Below, in pieces: positions 29,801 through 36,635 of a DNA stretch of 64,000 bases. Each line of letters starts with the position of its first letter. Position 1 is the stretch's first letter. Below the pieces are notes generated by a model. The model searched no databases, was not told where the DNA came from, and saw only the letters and a program-made list of their open reading frames with translations. The position numbers and the translations under genes were made by a program. Source of the stretch: Antedon mediterranea (taxonomy: Eukaryota > Echinodermata > Crinoidea > Comatulida > Antedonidae); NCBI RefSeq assembly GCF_964355755.1, contig NC_092679.1:21352432-21416431 (forward strand). Direction: 5' to 3'.

Positions 29801-32800
29801 CAATGTGACCGGTGAATTTTAAGTTGGAATGCCCCTTAACAATTAAACTCTTTGTTGAAGGAAAAAACTACTCCTGAGCTATTATAAAATGTTTTTTCTT
29901 TAAATTTAAATGTCTGATACGGTCTCCTACTGTAATAGCCCAGCATTCAAAGCCATAAAAATGAACGCAAACTGGATAATTAATTAGCAATTAATTTATT
30001 GTAACAAAGTAATCACATTATCAGGATAGATAATAAAAGAAGTTTACAGAAAGTAATTTTAAAAACTTACCCAGAATAAAAGATTTGGAGTCAAGACATA
30101 TAAGATGCCTCGACTCGCTGGACTCGGACATAGTGGATAAACAAATACAACAAGTAAAATGTTACAGTATCATATAAGAAAATCATAACACCATATATAG
30201 TATCTATGCCAAAGAGGTGACAACGAAAACTTACAATAAAGCCGGCAACTATTCTCTCCGCAAAAATTCAATAGTTTGGTGCTAGCTGGCATTTTTCAAA
30301 TCGTTTAAACGTGTGAAACCAAGTTTCATAAAATCTACAGAATGCGACGAAGGAAGAACGACACTGTTTGTGACTAGTGTCAAAGGTTTAGTGTGATATC
30401 GGAATCGTTCACATTTCAGTTCCGTCGGGAATTCGTAATGGTGATTTTGCATTCAATAAAGTGTTGTTATTAATGCTTTGACAACTTTTCTACAATTTGA
30501 AACAATTGAGCCTTTTTAATTATGCAAATTACTGTTTACCTCGATTTGAATGTGTTTATCAGTTGACCTTTGACCGCACTACTACCTTTATAAGAGTGTA
30601 GTCTAAAAAAGGTTATTCCAAAAATTTAATTATTCATTAATAATTTATTAATTAAAATTCTGTGGAAATATTAATTATAAATAATTATTTTTCTAAAATC
30701 AAAGCTTCTTATGGTAATTATAATTTTTCACATCTGGGAATTACAATTTTTTTGATGAGAGGTTTATACTGTAAGCATCGTCATACTGTAGCTAACCTTT
30801 TTTTTAATTTAAAGAAAATCTAAAAAAATTGGCAGATTTTATAAAAAAAAATAAAAATGTTATGAGGGAGGAGGTAGGAACAATTTGTAAACAATTTAAT
30901 TGGCCTAAAATATAGACGCAATTAAATCGGGGCGTGCCATAAGAATTGAATACTGTTTGTGGCATGAATACACTGTTTACAAGTGCTTCAAGTCAATAAG
31001 ATCATTGCGAAAATAATGTTTTAACCTTCAATCAAGAATAAAAAAAAAGAAGTCTACACTATCAAAGTTAACTGTGAGAAAACAAATGTGATGTGCCCAT
31101 ACTCTGTATGGACAATGATGATGTCATATCACTACCATATTTGGGTATACCCCTACCATATTTGGGCACATCACACTTTTTTTGTCAAACTAGTTTGATA
31201 GTGTAGACTGAGCTTAAGACAAAAATTATGGAATACAACTTGTCAATTCATTTAAAATCCAAAAAGATTAGAATCTTAAAATAACTAGCATATAGAAGTA
31301 GCCATTTAGTACTGCATTAATTGGTTAATACAAGACTCTTGCCTAAGGAGTACCTTGTTGAAAGAAAAATATGCTGATGTACACAAACCACAATTGTTCT
31401 TCATAGAATTCAAGACAGCAATGAAAAAGACATGATGAGCAATAGTTTTAGAATGCTGAATAATGGTGTGATGTTTAATCCACAAATATTTGAGTTATTT
31501 CATACACATTGAATAAGTTTAATATTAAATAGAATATTAAGTAGTAATAATCTATTGAGATAATGTTAAAGTATGATGATTTTGTTATGACTGTTGCCGT
31601 TTCATTTATTACAGATCCTGATAGCTTTTTTCAAGTTTATGAAAGTTAAATTTAAAGTTGTACACTATTTAAAACATTTTACTTTTAAATATCGATACAC
31701 ATTAGTATCGGTATCAATTTTAATATTCTCAATTTTTATGCATGAAATAGGCCTAACTCAATAATAAATAAAATACTTTTCATTGAGTTACTGTAGGCCT
31801 ATTTCATGCATAAAAATTGAGAATATTAAAAACTACGACTGACAGTATCTCAAGACAACTTGTCTCATCGGGATTCAACTCAGTCAGCACCGACGAGTCA
31901 AGATGCCTTTTCGTACGTAGCTATATGAGTTAGCCTTAAAGTTGGCTTGCAATTTCAATGCAATGACCAGATTTATTTAGGCTAAAATGTTAAAGCCTCA
32001 GTTACAATCTGATATTGTGTTCAATTATACAGTTGAACAGACTTGAATGGAGTGCAATGAAGCCATACAGTGAGTTAGGTGATACAGATCAATAGCTTAT
32101 ACAAGACTACACATCAATATTAAAATATACCAACATTCATTGGTGTTCTTGTTGACAAGTGCAATTCACACAGTAACAATACCATGGAGGCATCAACCCA
32201 ATACAAGTGGTTGAATATGATGATAGAGCTGTGTTAACTTGGGCACAGAGGGTCCTACCAAGTCAATTATAATCAGTATGTGTAAATCATACAAAATAGG
32301 ATATACTATTTACAGTGTAATCTAATAATTTCATTCTCATCAATAAAATTATACTTTTTTTTACATACTGATATTGTCATAAAAAATGTGAAAATGTAAA
32401 ATATGTTTTAATAATCGAGTTAACATTTTATTTGCCGTCATATGTCAATGTAAACATACCGTAGGCAGGTCTACTACCCTAGTAGTTGACGCAATACATA
32501 CGATTCTTGAGGCTAATCAATTATTTAACTTTTTTACGGCAAAATATGATTTTGCTGATGAAAATTCAACTAACAATCTAATATCCTATTTTGTGTAATT
32601 TGCATTTGTGAGTGGAACTTAATAGTTATAATTGATATGACTTGGTGGGGCTTGGTATTTAGGAGGACCCGAGCATGTACAGTATTCTGTTGACGGCCAA
32701 AGAAAACTCCATGGCTTTTGTACATTCAATTTTTTGGCCGCTGTGTTCACATTCCCAAAGTTTTGTACACAATCAAAAATGTATTCTAAAAACAGTCACT

Positions 32801-34274
32801 ACACACATTTTTTATCAGCTAAAATTAAAATGTGATTCAATTTAATTCCAATTTCAATTTGTATAGTAGTAATATTCTCTATTTAAAAAAAAAAATAATA
32901 TTAATAATTTATTGATGTGCAATGATCAACTTTAAAAACTGTTTCTATGATCGAGTCTACATTTATTCTGTATTTTCAGTTACCATAGCTCTATTTGTCC
33001 AAAATGTACAAATTGAAACTGCCAATAGCACATACGAATGATCAGCATTTAAGATTAACCAAACAGAACACATTTCAATGGCAGGCAAAGCTGTTGTGTC
33101 TGGTGGAAGCCATTGTAATCTCTTCTGAATAGACAGATTTAAAGAACAATATGGTAAAGAGAAAGCCTCCAGTACTAGAAGTCTGAAGAGTCTTTTTCTA
33201 TTGATCAAAGTACAGTGTATTCAATAGTTCTTTTATTAGGATTTTTATTGAATAATTTAAGGTGTAAAGCTGAAAACAAACACAGTTAGGTAAAGACTGT
33301 TAATTGTATGATTCAAAATTCTGATCCACTAGTAAGGTAAAGTTTGCAGACTCTTAATTACATCTTACACTATGTTTCTTAAATGGAAGTTTTTGGTTGT
33401 TAATGCTACAAGCATCCTGGAGTATTTTATAGCATAAAACCGAAATGAAATCAAGATACTGTATTCTCATACTTTACTTGGCCTTGGAGAGTCTTGGTTC
33501 AAATCATTGTACAGTACATATCGTTATTCCAAACCTTTACAGTAATATACAATACTGTATACTAGCCAAATTTAGGTCATAAAACCTTGTTTTATTAATA
33601 GAATGGGTCATACAGATACAAATTACCATACATTCTACATGGTGAAATAATAATAAACCAAGCCCCCTTTTTTTCAGTTTGGGCAGTTTTAGCATTACAC
33701 CAATTTTGTTTTGGTTTTGGTGGGAAAAAAATCGTGAAAATTACCACCAACTTCCCTTTGCTAATGAAATACATCCAGATATCCAAAGGGAAAACATCAG
33801 AATACGGATGAAAATGATTAAGACGGCGTGATTCACTGGCAAAAAACCGAGTAAGATAACAGAAACCATGCATGATTCACTGGCGAAACATTGAATACGA
33901 TAACAGTCAACATATGCCGTTTCCTTCCAACTGTTTACTTATAATGCAAAGTATTCAAATGTACTATAAACTTCATTGACTGAATTATTATTTTTTGCTT
34001 TTCTTCTTTGTAATACTATGTAGCATCAGGCCACTGCTTGCATGTTTCACATTCATTATCTACAGTACTGTACCTTAATCACTTATCCACCTACTCAGAG
34101 CCGTTGATCTATAACTATAAGAATACCTTTAATAATATTGATTTAATAATTTATTTCATCTTTATAACATATCTCACCTGCAAGAGCTTTAATCCTAGAG
34201 CGCTCGAACAGCTTGGCGCCCCCTTCATCATTATAATCCACGTCTGCGTTCCTATAGTCCGCCTCAACAGACAT
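2623..34274 (-). CDS. SPTBN1: Beta-spectrin (spectrin beta chain), 5' part of gene
   Basis: Beta-spectrin forms antiparallel dimers with alpha-spectrin and crosslinks actin beneath the plasma membrane. Twenty exons on the minus strand join without a frame break: 34178-34274, 27837-27988, 14700-14873, 13619-13907, 12716-13016, 12325-12442, 11817-12139, 11213-11517, 10722-10966, 10410-10610, 10036-10152, 6725-6802, 6165-6329, 5417-5845, 5175-5291, 4734-5009, 4188-4355, 3749-3921, 3218-3455, 2623-2886. They give 1,410 codons: an N-terminal segment, CH1 ([10 protein letters not shown]), CH2 ([14 protein letters not shown]), then spectrin repeats with conserved Trp in helix A. Comparison with vertebrate SPTBN1 places the end in helix B of repeat 11 of 17. 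The later repeats, ankyrin site and PH domain are outside the window. Two CH domains distinguish it from alpha-spectrin, and the first two repeats are the alpha-binding site in the family. The symbol is by similarity; an invertebrate gene is co-orthologous to SPTB, SPTBN1, SPTBN2 and SPTBN4. Confidence 0.96.
2950..3098. mobile_element. Short inverted-repeat element, family A (copy 1)
   Basis: The ends are AAGCTCTGTCTACACTAT and its inverse ATAGTGTAGACAGAGCTT. The interior carries variants of GTGCCCAAATATGGTAGTGA and TGACATCAT. There is no coding capacity. It fills almost half of the 331-nt intron between two spectrin exons. Confidence 0.8.
3218..3455 (-). CDS. SPTBN1: Beta-spectrin exon: repeat 10
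   Basis: It begins one base into an Arg codon and continues [15 protein letters not shown] to ERLDKLRE. The acceptor is TTTGACAG|A and the donor is GAG|GTATAG. Helix-A residues LDQWITEKM are clear. Confidence 0.94.
3749..3921 (-). CDS. SPTBN1: Beta-spectrin exon: repeat 9
   Basis: It encodes [16 protein letters not shown] to ENIDER, ending in phase 2. The acceptor is TCTCTACAG. The donor AAAG|GTTGGC is a poor match to GTRAGT, but the phase and homology both require it. Confidence 0.9.
4188..4355 (-). CDS. SPTBN1: Beta-spectrin exon: repeats 8/9
   Basis: It encodes 56 residues from [16 protein letters not shown] to LANIKQP. The acceptor is ATTTTAG|CGT and the donor is CCT|GTGAGT. Phase is 0 on both sides. 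The [15 protein letters not shown] stretch matches the helix C/A boundary of this repeat. Confidence 0.94.
4734..5009 (-). CDS. SPTBN1: Beta-spectrin exon: repeat 8
   Basis: It encodes 92 residues from [18 protein letters not shown] to [11 protein letters not shown]. The acceptor is TTTTCTGCAG and the donor is CAG|GTAGGA. The block [19 protein letters not shown] is nearly invariant in animal beta-spectrins. Confidence 0.95.
5175..5291 (-). CDS. SPTBN1: Beta-spectrin exon: repeat 7, helix C
   Basis: It encodes 39 residues, [20 protein letters not shown] to WVNLNDV. The acceptor is TTTACACAG and the donor is GTT|GTAAGT. Phase is 0 on both sides. Confidence 0.94.
5417..5845 (-). CDS. SPTBN1: Beta-spectrin exon: repeats 6 and 7
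   Basis: This is the largest coding exon here (143 residues), from [13 protein letters not shown] to ITAIEAK. It includes [15 protein letters not shown] and [11 protein letters not shown]. The acceptor is AATAACAG and the donor is AAG|GTAATT. Phase is 0 on both sides. Overlapping plus-strand open frames are shadows. Confidence 0.96.
6165..6329 (-). CDS. SPTBN1: Beta-spectrin exon: repeats 5/6
   Basis: It encodes 55 residues, [18 protein letters not shown] to [12 protein letters not shown]. The acceptor is TTAACTAG and the donor is AAG|GTATAG. Phase is 0 on both sides. Confidence 0.94.
6725..6802 (-). CDS. SPTBN1: Beta-spectrin exon: repeat 5, helix B
   Basis: It encodes 26 residues, [18 protein letters not shown] to QLGDQ. 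The acceptor is CGTTGCAG and the donor is CAG|GTAAAG. Phase 0 on both sides, so the microexon at 8,412-8,444 could be included upstream of it without shifting the frame. Confidence 0.92.
8412..8444 (-). CDS. SPTBN1: Candidate 33-nt cassette microexon of beta-spectrin
   Basis: On the minus strand a long pyrimidine tract ending TTTTCTAG precedes 33 open bases, then a consensus donor GAA|GTGAGT. The reading [11 protein letters not shown] is in phase 0, like the flanking exons (…LIKKHK and IMTTELDNY). Insertion would lengthen helix B of repeat 5 by 11 acidic residues. The vertebrate protein I compare with runs straight through this point, so inclusion is probably optional. Only the sequence signals support it; no transcript is available. 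Confidence 0.6.
8613..8760. mobile_element. Short inverted-repeat element, family A (copy 2)
   Basis: The ends are AAGCTCTGTCTACACTATCA and TGATAGTGTAGACAGGGCTT. The interior has the same TATGGTCATGATATG and TGACATCATCATGTCCATAT motifs as copy 1. Confidence 0.85.
8905..8955 (+). repeat. tRNA 3'-half-like remnant
   Basis: GTGAGTTCGAGTCCCGTC resembles a T-arm with B box (GTTCGAGTCC) and is followed by a run of T. No convincing D-arm or anticodon arm lies upstream, so this is at most a decayed tRNA-derived repeat. Confidence 0.3.
9827..9971. mobile_element. Palindromic short transposon-like element
   Basis: The left end AAGCTTGGTCCCCACTAGAA is repeated inverted at the right end as CTAGTGCGAACCAAGCTT. 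TTAA lies at or beside both ends. There is no coding capacity. It resembles a non-autonomous element with possible TTAA target preference. Confidence 0.65.
10036..10152 (-). CDS. SPTBN1: Beta-spectrin exon: repeat 5, helix A
   Basis: It encodes 39 residues, [18 protein letters not shown] to LIKKHK. The acceptor is TTGTTAG|TTC and the donor is AAG|GTGACT. Phase is 0 on both sides. Confidence 0.94.
10410..10610 (-). CDS. SPTBN1: Beta-spectrin exon: repeat 4
   Basis: It encodes 67 residues, [17 protein letters not shown] to LNEATDMYQ. The acceptor is TTCTTCTAG and the donor is CAA|GTAAGA. Phase is 0 on both sides. The EMSGR motif matches the same place in vertebrate SPTBN1. Confidence 0.94.
10722..10966 (-). 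CDS. SPTBN1: Beta-spectrin exon: repeats 3/4
   Basis: It starts two bases into a Gly codon, reads [18 protein letters not shown] and includes [17 protein letters not shown]. The acceptor is TTGTTGTAG and the donor is AAG|GTATAC. Confidence 0.95.
11213..11517 (-). CDS. SPTBN1: Beta-spectrin exon: repeats 2/3
   Basis: It reads [20 protein letters not shown] to VDEKGVDGT and ends in phase 1. The acceptor is TTTAAACAG and the donor is ACAG|GTTAGT. The motifs [10 protein letters not shown] and [16 protein letters not shown] are strongly conserved in beta-spectrins. Confidence 0.95.
11817..12139 (-). CDS. SPTBN1: Beta-spectrin exon: repeats 1/2 (alpha-binding region)
   Basis: It encodes [20 protein letters not shown] to [11 protein letters not shown] and ends in phase 2. 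It includes [12 protein letters not shown] and [18 protein letters not shown], the most conserved stretch of the first repeats, which nucleate pairing with alpha-spectrin. The acceptor is TTTTGCAG and the donor is TTAG|GTGAGT. Confidence 0.96.
12325..12442 (-). CDS. SPTBN1: Beta-spectrin exon: repeat 1
   Basis: It completes a Lys codon and then encodes [18 protein letters not shown] to LISDINK. The acceptor is ATTTACAG and the donor is AAG|GTATGC. It sits 185 nt from the next exon. Confidence 0.95.
12716..13016 (-). CDS. SPTBN1: Beta-spectrin exon: end of CH2, start of repeat 1
   Basis: It reads [20 protein letters not shown], finishing CH2, and runs to [13 protein letters not shown]. The acceptor is TTCTTCAG|AT and the donor is CCAA|GTAAGT (phase 2). 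Confidence 0.96.
13619..13907 (-). CDS. SPTBN1: Beta-spectrin exon: CH2 domain
   Basis: It encodes [15 protein letters not shown], then the second calponin-homology domain with [34 protein letters not shown] and LDTE. The acceptor is TCAAACTAG and the donor is GAGG|GTTAGT (phase 1). CH1 and CH2 together bind F-actin. Confidence 0.97.
14164..14303. mobile_element. Short inverted-repeat element, family B (copy 1)
   Basis: The left end AAAGGACAATGTTTACAGAG pairs, with divergence, with the right end CTCATCTGTGTAAATTGGCC. The second copy is at 28,280-28,474. It is non-coding. Confidence 0.6.
14509..14674. mobile_element. Short inverted-repeat element, family A (copy 3)
   Basis: The ends are AAGCTCTATCTACACTATCA and TGATAGTGTGGACAGAGCTT (right end partly varied). 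It lies 25 nt downstream of the CH1 exon 3 splice donor, inside the intron. Confidence 0.85.
14700..14873 (-). CDS. SPTBN1: Beta-spectrin exon: second half of CH1
   Basis: It encodes 58 residues, [16 protein letters not shown] to [14 protein letters not shown], with the hallmark [20 protein letters not shown] block. The acceptor is ATTTACAG and the donor is CAG|GTAAGA. Phase is 0 on both sides. Confidence 0.97.
17296..17440. mobile_element. Short inverted-repeat element, family A (copy 4)
   Basis: The left end is degraded (ATCTACACTACTGTATCAAA). The right end TTGATAGTGTAGACAGAGCT is intact. The interior repeats the AAATATGGTAGTGATGTGCC motif. Confidence 0.75.
17466..17533. mobile_element. 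Family-A element fragment (copy 5)
   Basis: Only the right half remains, from AAATATGGTAGTTTATGACA to GTTGATAGTGTAGACAGAGC. It lies 26 nt after copy 4. Confidence 0.65.
18938..18967. repeat. TTA microsatellite
   Basis: About nine tandem TTA units lie inside the large spectrin intron. Confidence 0.9.
19451..19569. mobile_element. Short inverted-repeat element, family A (copy 6)
   Basis: The ends are AAGCCCTGTCTACACTATCA and a right end AGTTTGATAGTGTAGACA extended to GTAGCTT. The interior has two ACCATATTTGGGCA motifs. Confidence 0.75.
20674..20761. repeat. 27/28-bp tandem repeat
   Basis: About three and a half copies of a unit containing AAAACGTCAATTTAGAATC run head to tail. Copies differ by a few bases. 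Confidence 0.8.
21085..21715. mobile_element. 630-bp TTAA-flanked inverted-repeat element
   Basis: The left end TTAAAGACCCCTTCCCTG mirrors the right end GGGAATGGGGCTTTAA. The interior is richer in GC and CpG than the surrounding intron, with TAGGCCTAG clusters, and has no open frame of note. It resembles a non-autonomous DNA transposon. Confidence 0.55.
27419..27538. mobile_element. Short inverted-repeat element, family A (copy 7)
   Basis: The left end is lost. The interior GTGCCCATATATGGACATGA and the right end TTATAGTGTAGACAGAGCTT are clear. Confidence 0.75.
27837..27988 (-). CDS. SPTBN1: Beta-spectrin exon 2: first half of CH1
   Basis: It completes an Asp codon and encodes [18 protein letters not shown] to [10 protein letters not shown], the start of the first actin-binding CH domain. 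The acceptor is ATCTTTTCAG|AT and the donor is TTG|GTATGT. Its phase-1 start accepts either first exon (34,178-34,274 or 30,071-30,131). Confidence 0.97.
28096..28190. mobile_element. Family-A element fragment (copy 8)
   Basis: It starts AAGCTTTGTCTACAGTATGG and keeps CCATATTTGGGCACATCACA. The terminal right repeat is largely lost. Confidence 0.6.
28280..28474. mobile_element. Short inverted-repeat element, family B (copy 2)
   Basis: The left end AAGGCCAATTTACACAGACA is inverted at the right end as GTATAAATTGGCCTT, with internal ATAACGGTAA and TTACCGTTACCGCTTGTC also paired. It is non-coding and about 195 bp long. Confidence 0.75.
28729..29425. repeat. 172-bp tandem repeat, about four copies
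   Basis: The block ACTAATTTAATAGTTTTGTA recurs at 28,749, 28,921, 29,093 and 29,265, exactly 172 nt apart. The first three units are near-identical and the fourth has diverged. Two identical 75-codon open frames here are by-products of the repetition. Confidence 0.95.
30071..30131 (-). CDS. SPTBN1: Alternative first coding exon of beta-spectrin
   Basis: ATG at 30,131 opens [20 protein letters not shown] and ends one base into the next codon at G|GTAAGT. That phase 1 is exactly what the CH1 exon at 27,988 needs (G|AT = Asp). Vertebrate SPTBN1 also has an alternative N-terminus joined at this same DERE point, though of unrelated sequence. The donor, phase and upstream TATAAA-like sequence support it; transcript evidence is not available here. 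Confidence 0.6.
30564..30600 (-). promoter_or_regulatory. Candidate promoter of the downstream first exon
   Basis: On the minus strand a CTTATAAAGG TATA-like box (about 30,583-30,592) is followed by GGTCAAAGGTCA (30,564-30,575), a direct repeat of nuclear-receptor half-sites with one-base spacing. It lies about 430-460 nt upstream of the alternative ATG. Its function is inferred from motifs only. Confidence 0.3.
31049..31215. mobile_element. Short inverted-repeat element, family A (copy 9)
   Basis: The left end AAGTCTACACTATCAAAG and right end TTTGATAGTGTAGACTGAGC flank the usual interior with GTGCCCATACTCTGTATGGA. Confidence 0.8.
31718..31831. repeat. Long near-perfect inverted repeat (hairpin)
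   Basis: A 45-nt left arm (31,718-31,762) pairs with a 50-nt right arm (31,782-31,831), differing by a single 5-nt insertion. The loop is 19 nt. The arms contain TTATGCATGAAATAGGCCTA. It lies in the spectrin intron between the two first exons. Confidence 0.9.
34178..34274 (-). CDS. SPTBN1: Beta-spectrin first coding exon (upstream isoform)
   Basis: ATG at 34,274 opens [19 protein letters not shown] and runs to RSRIKALA plus one base, ending at CAG|GTGAG. The [15 protein letters not shown] block after splicing matches vertebrate beta-spectrins residue for residue. A CATCATCAG acceptor 17 nt before the ATG suggests the exon begins at 34,291 and that a 5'-UTR exon lies further upstream. Confidence 0.93.
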
Positions 34275-35352
34275 ACTGCCTTTTTGTTATTCTGATGATG
34301 AAGAAAAAATATAAAATTGGTTAGGAATTAGAGTACATTAAAAATACTAAACTAAAAGAAAAATAACAATAAAAATCAAATTCACATTTATTCAATTTCA
34401 ACTTTACACTAAGGTGCAGTATTGGACTAAGCACAAAAAAAAAGCAAAATATACCATCCATTTAAATCTAGTTAATTGTGCAAACTTTAGTTTAATAATG
34501 TTTTATTTCACTATACTACAACAACGTACTGTGTATATTTAGAAAATTGTGCAGCAGCACAGATGATGTCTAGCTTACACTACAGTACACTGTAGAATTA
34601 TATTCCCTGGCAAGGTATATGATTGTTCATTTTCAAACATGTCAACTTTATTGTCAAAATAAATAAATAAAAACTTCTCGAAAATCACAATAGGTGACCT
34701 GCATCATCCCGCAATAACATTAACAATACATATTGTTATATTAATAGTAAAGTACCCTAGATGCATTCATTTATAATACCATTATATTTTAACCAAACTG
34801 TAAAAGCTCACTTTGAACAAGTTTATAGACCTATCAAATATTTCTGTATATATAGTTGACTACATTTTAATGTTATCAATATGTTACAGAGATACAGTGT
34901 TATTTGCAGACTAACAATCAATACACCAAGTACAGTATACAGCAGCACTAGCATAATTAGATTGAACTGGAATATTCAGGGGCGATGATTATCATAATCT
35001 ATTATTACATAAAAAGTGTGAATAGGCCTTTGGAAAATGACACACTTGAGCGAGCACCACAACAGGTGAATTGGTGCACACTGCTGTAATGCATTCTTGA
35101 CGAAGGTCAAAATGTTTCAATGGTAGCATTTAAAAGTCACATCAAATGTTATATACTTTATATTAAATTTATGTGTAAACTGTAAATGCACATTATGTAC
35201 CTATAGTATGCAGTACCACATTTCAATTTTTTGTTATAAACCAAACAGTGGAGTAATAAAATAGATTTTGGATGAATTGCAAATTGTACAGCAGTTCAGT
35301 CTCCTAAAACATCCAAAAGTATAGTAGTTAGTACACGGTGAATGTGATTATG

Positions 35353-36635
35353 GAGGTTTCGCAACCTTACGAATACGATAACGAAAACGGATACGTCATA
35401 CATTTGTGAAACTTTTGAGCTGATCCCCATTTCATATTCGTAAAGCGTATTCGTGTTGACGAATATCACCAGTCATATTCGTAACTACAAAACGAGTATA
35501 GTTTTTGATCGATTTTGCACATTTTGCATTTGAATCAGGAATGATTCATGATTATAATATACCGTAGTTCCCCAGGTATAATCCCACCCCCCTTGTACGT
35601 GAAATTTGCCCGAATTTGGGAGGTGGGACTATACCCGGGGATTTCTCGCTGCATGAACTGAAAATGACGATATTTCTTCTAGCTACGATTTAGGCTATCT
35701 AAAAGCTATATTCCGATGTAGGCCTAGCAATTAGACGGCCAGGCCATCTAGGCCTAGGCGGCCTAATTGGTCTTACCTGTGCTATGCCTACCGTATAGAT
35801 TTTCCCCGAGATTTCTACTTAAAAAATACCCTAAAATGTGATCTAGGCCTAGCTTCCTAAATCGACATGAACTCGATCATACGAGTTCTCCATGTTCACT
35901 CACACGCTCGAGCTCTCTGTGTAAATCGCATGTTGTTGCATGTGACACAAACTCTACTGAGCTGTGCACAAGCTGGTCGGTATAGAGGGCGGTGTTTTTT
36001 TTTACGGTAATCAAGCATGCACAGTAGTGTAAACAACAAGAAAGAATGTACACGACGGCGAAAGGATGTACAGAACGTGACGATCGGGGCATGCTAGCCT
36101 TAAGGTTGTATTCAACTTAACAATGTTTGATGAGTTTTAAGTCAGCCAAATTCAGAGAAATCACTCTATTTTTTTGGTGAGAAATTGACGTCGGCCTAGC
36201 TAGCTACAGTAGGCCTAGGCCCACCTCTGGCCTAATGTAAAATTATACACTGGGACTTTGCCCGGGGATATGCTTGCGTGTAAAGGTAATCGTAAAGTCG
36301 GGGGTGGGATTATACCCGAGGTGGGATTATACCCGAGGAACTACGGTAATTATAGATTTATTGGAAGTAATTTACTAAAGTAATTTACTAAAATGCCAAG
36401 TCAATTTTGATAAATAGCAGTTTTTAAAGTCCTCACTCGCTTTGATGTTACGCTAGGCCTAGGCAGCCAAGCACCAAGCAACACATACCTTCGCTTGGCT
36501 CAAATTTACCGCAGTCATATTTTGGACGCGCCTCAATATTTCGTTGCCATGCGAAACAGATTTTTTTATGGCTTACGAAAACGAATATGTGTGCGTGACG
36601 TATCCGTTTTCGTATTCGTAAGATTGCAAAACCTC
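35353..36635. mobile_element. Outer element of a nested DNA transposon pair
   Basis: The left end GAGGTTTCGCAACCTTACGA with nearby AACGGATACGTCA is inverted at the right end (TGACGTATCCG, then TAAGATTGCAAAACCTC). The span is about 1.28 kb, and most of it is the inserted inner element. No transposase is visible. Confidence 0.7.
35560..36348. mobile_element. Inner element of a nested DNA transposon pair
   Basis: The left end TACCGTAGTTCCCCAGGTAT, with AATCCCACCCCC, is inverted at the right end as GGGGGTGGGATTATACCCGA up to GGAACTACGGTA. The right end carries the GTGGGATTATACCCGAG block twice. The interior has many GGCCTA motifs and no transposase frame. Confidence 0.75.

Larger units (their letters stand above)
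27989..34177 (-). other. First intron of the upstream beta-spectrin isoform
   Basis: It contains the downstream alternative first exon, family-A copies (28,096; 31,049), one family-B element, a 172-bp tandem array and a long hairpin. I found no exons other than 30,071-30,131. Confidence 0.7.

Noticed and set aside
33595-33873. 92-codon minus-strand frame with a poly-Pro/Lys stretch
   Set aside because: No homology recognised; it lies in intronic DNA and lacks splice sites in a useful phase.
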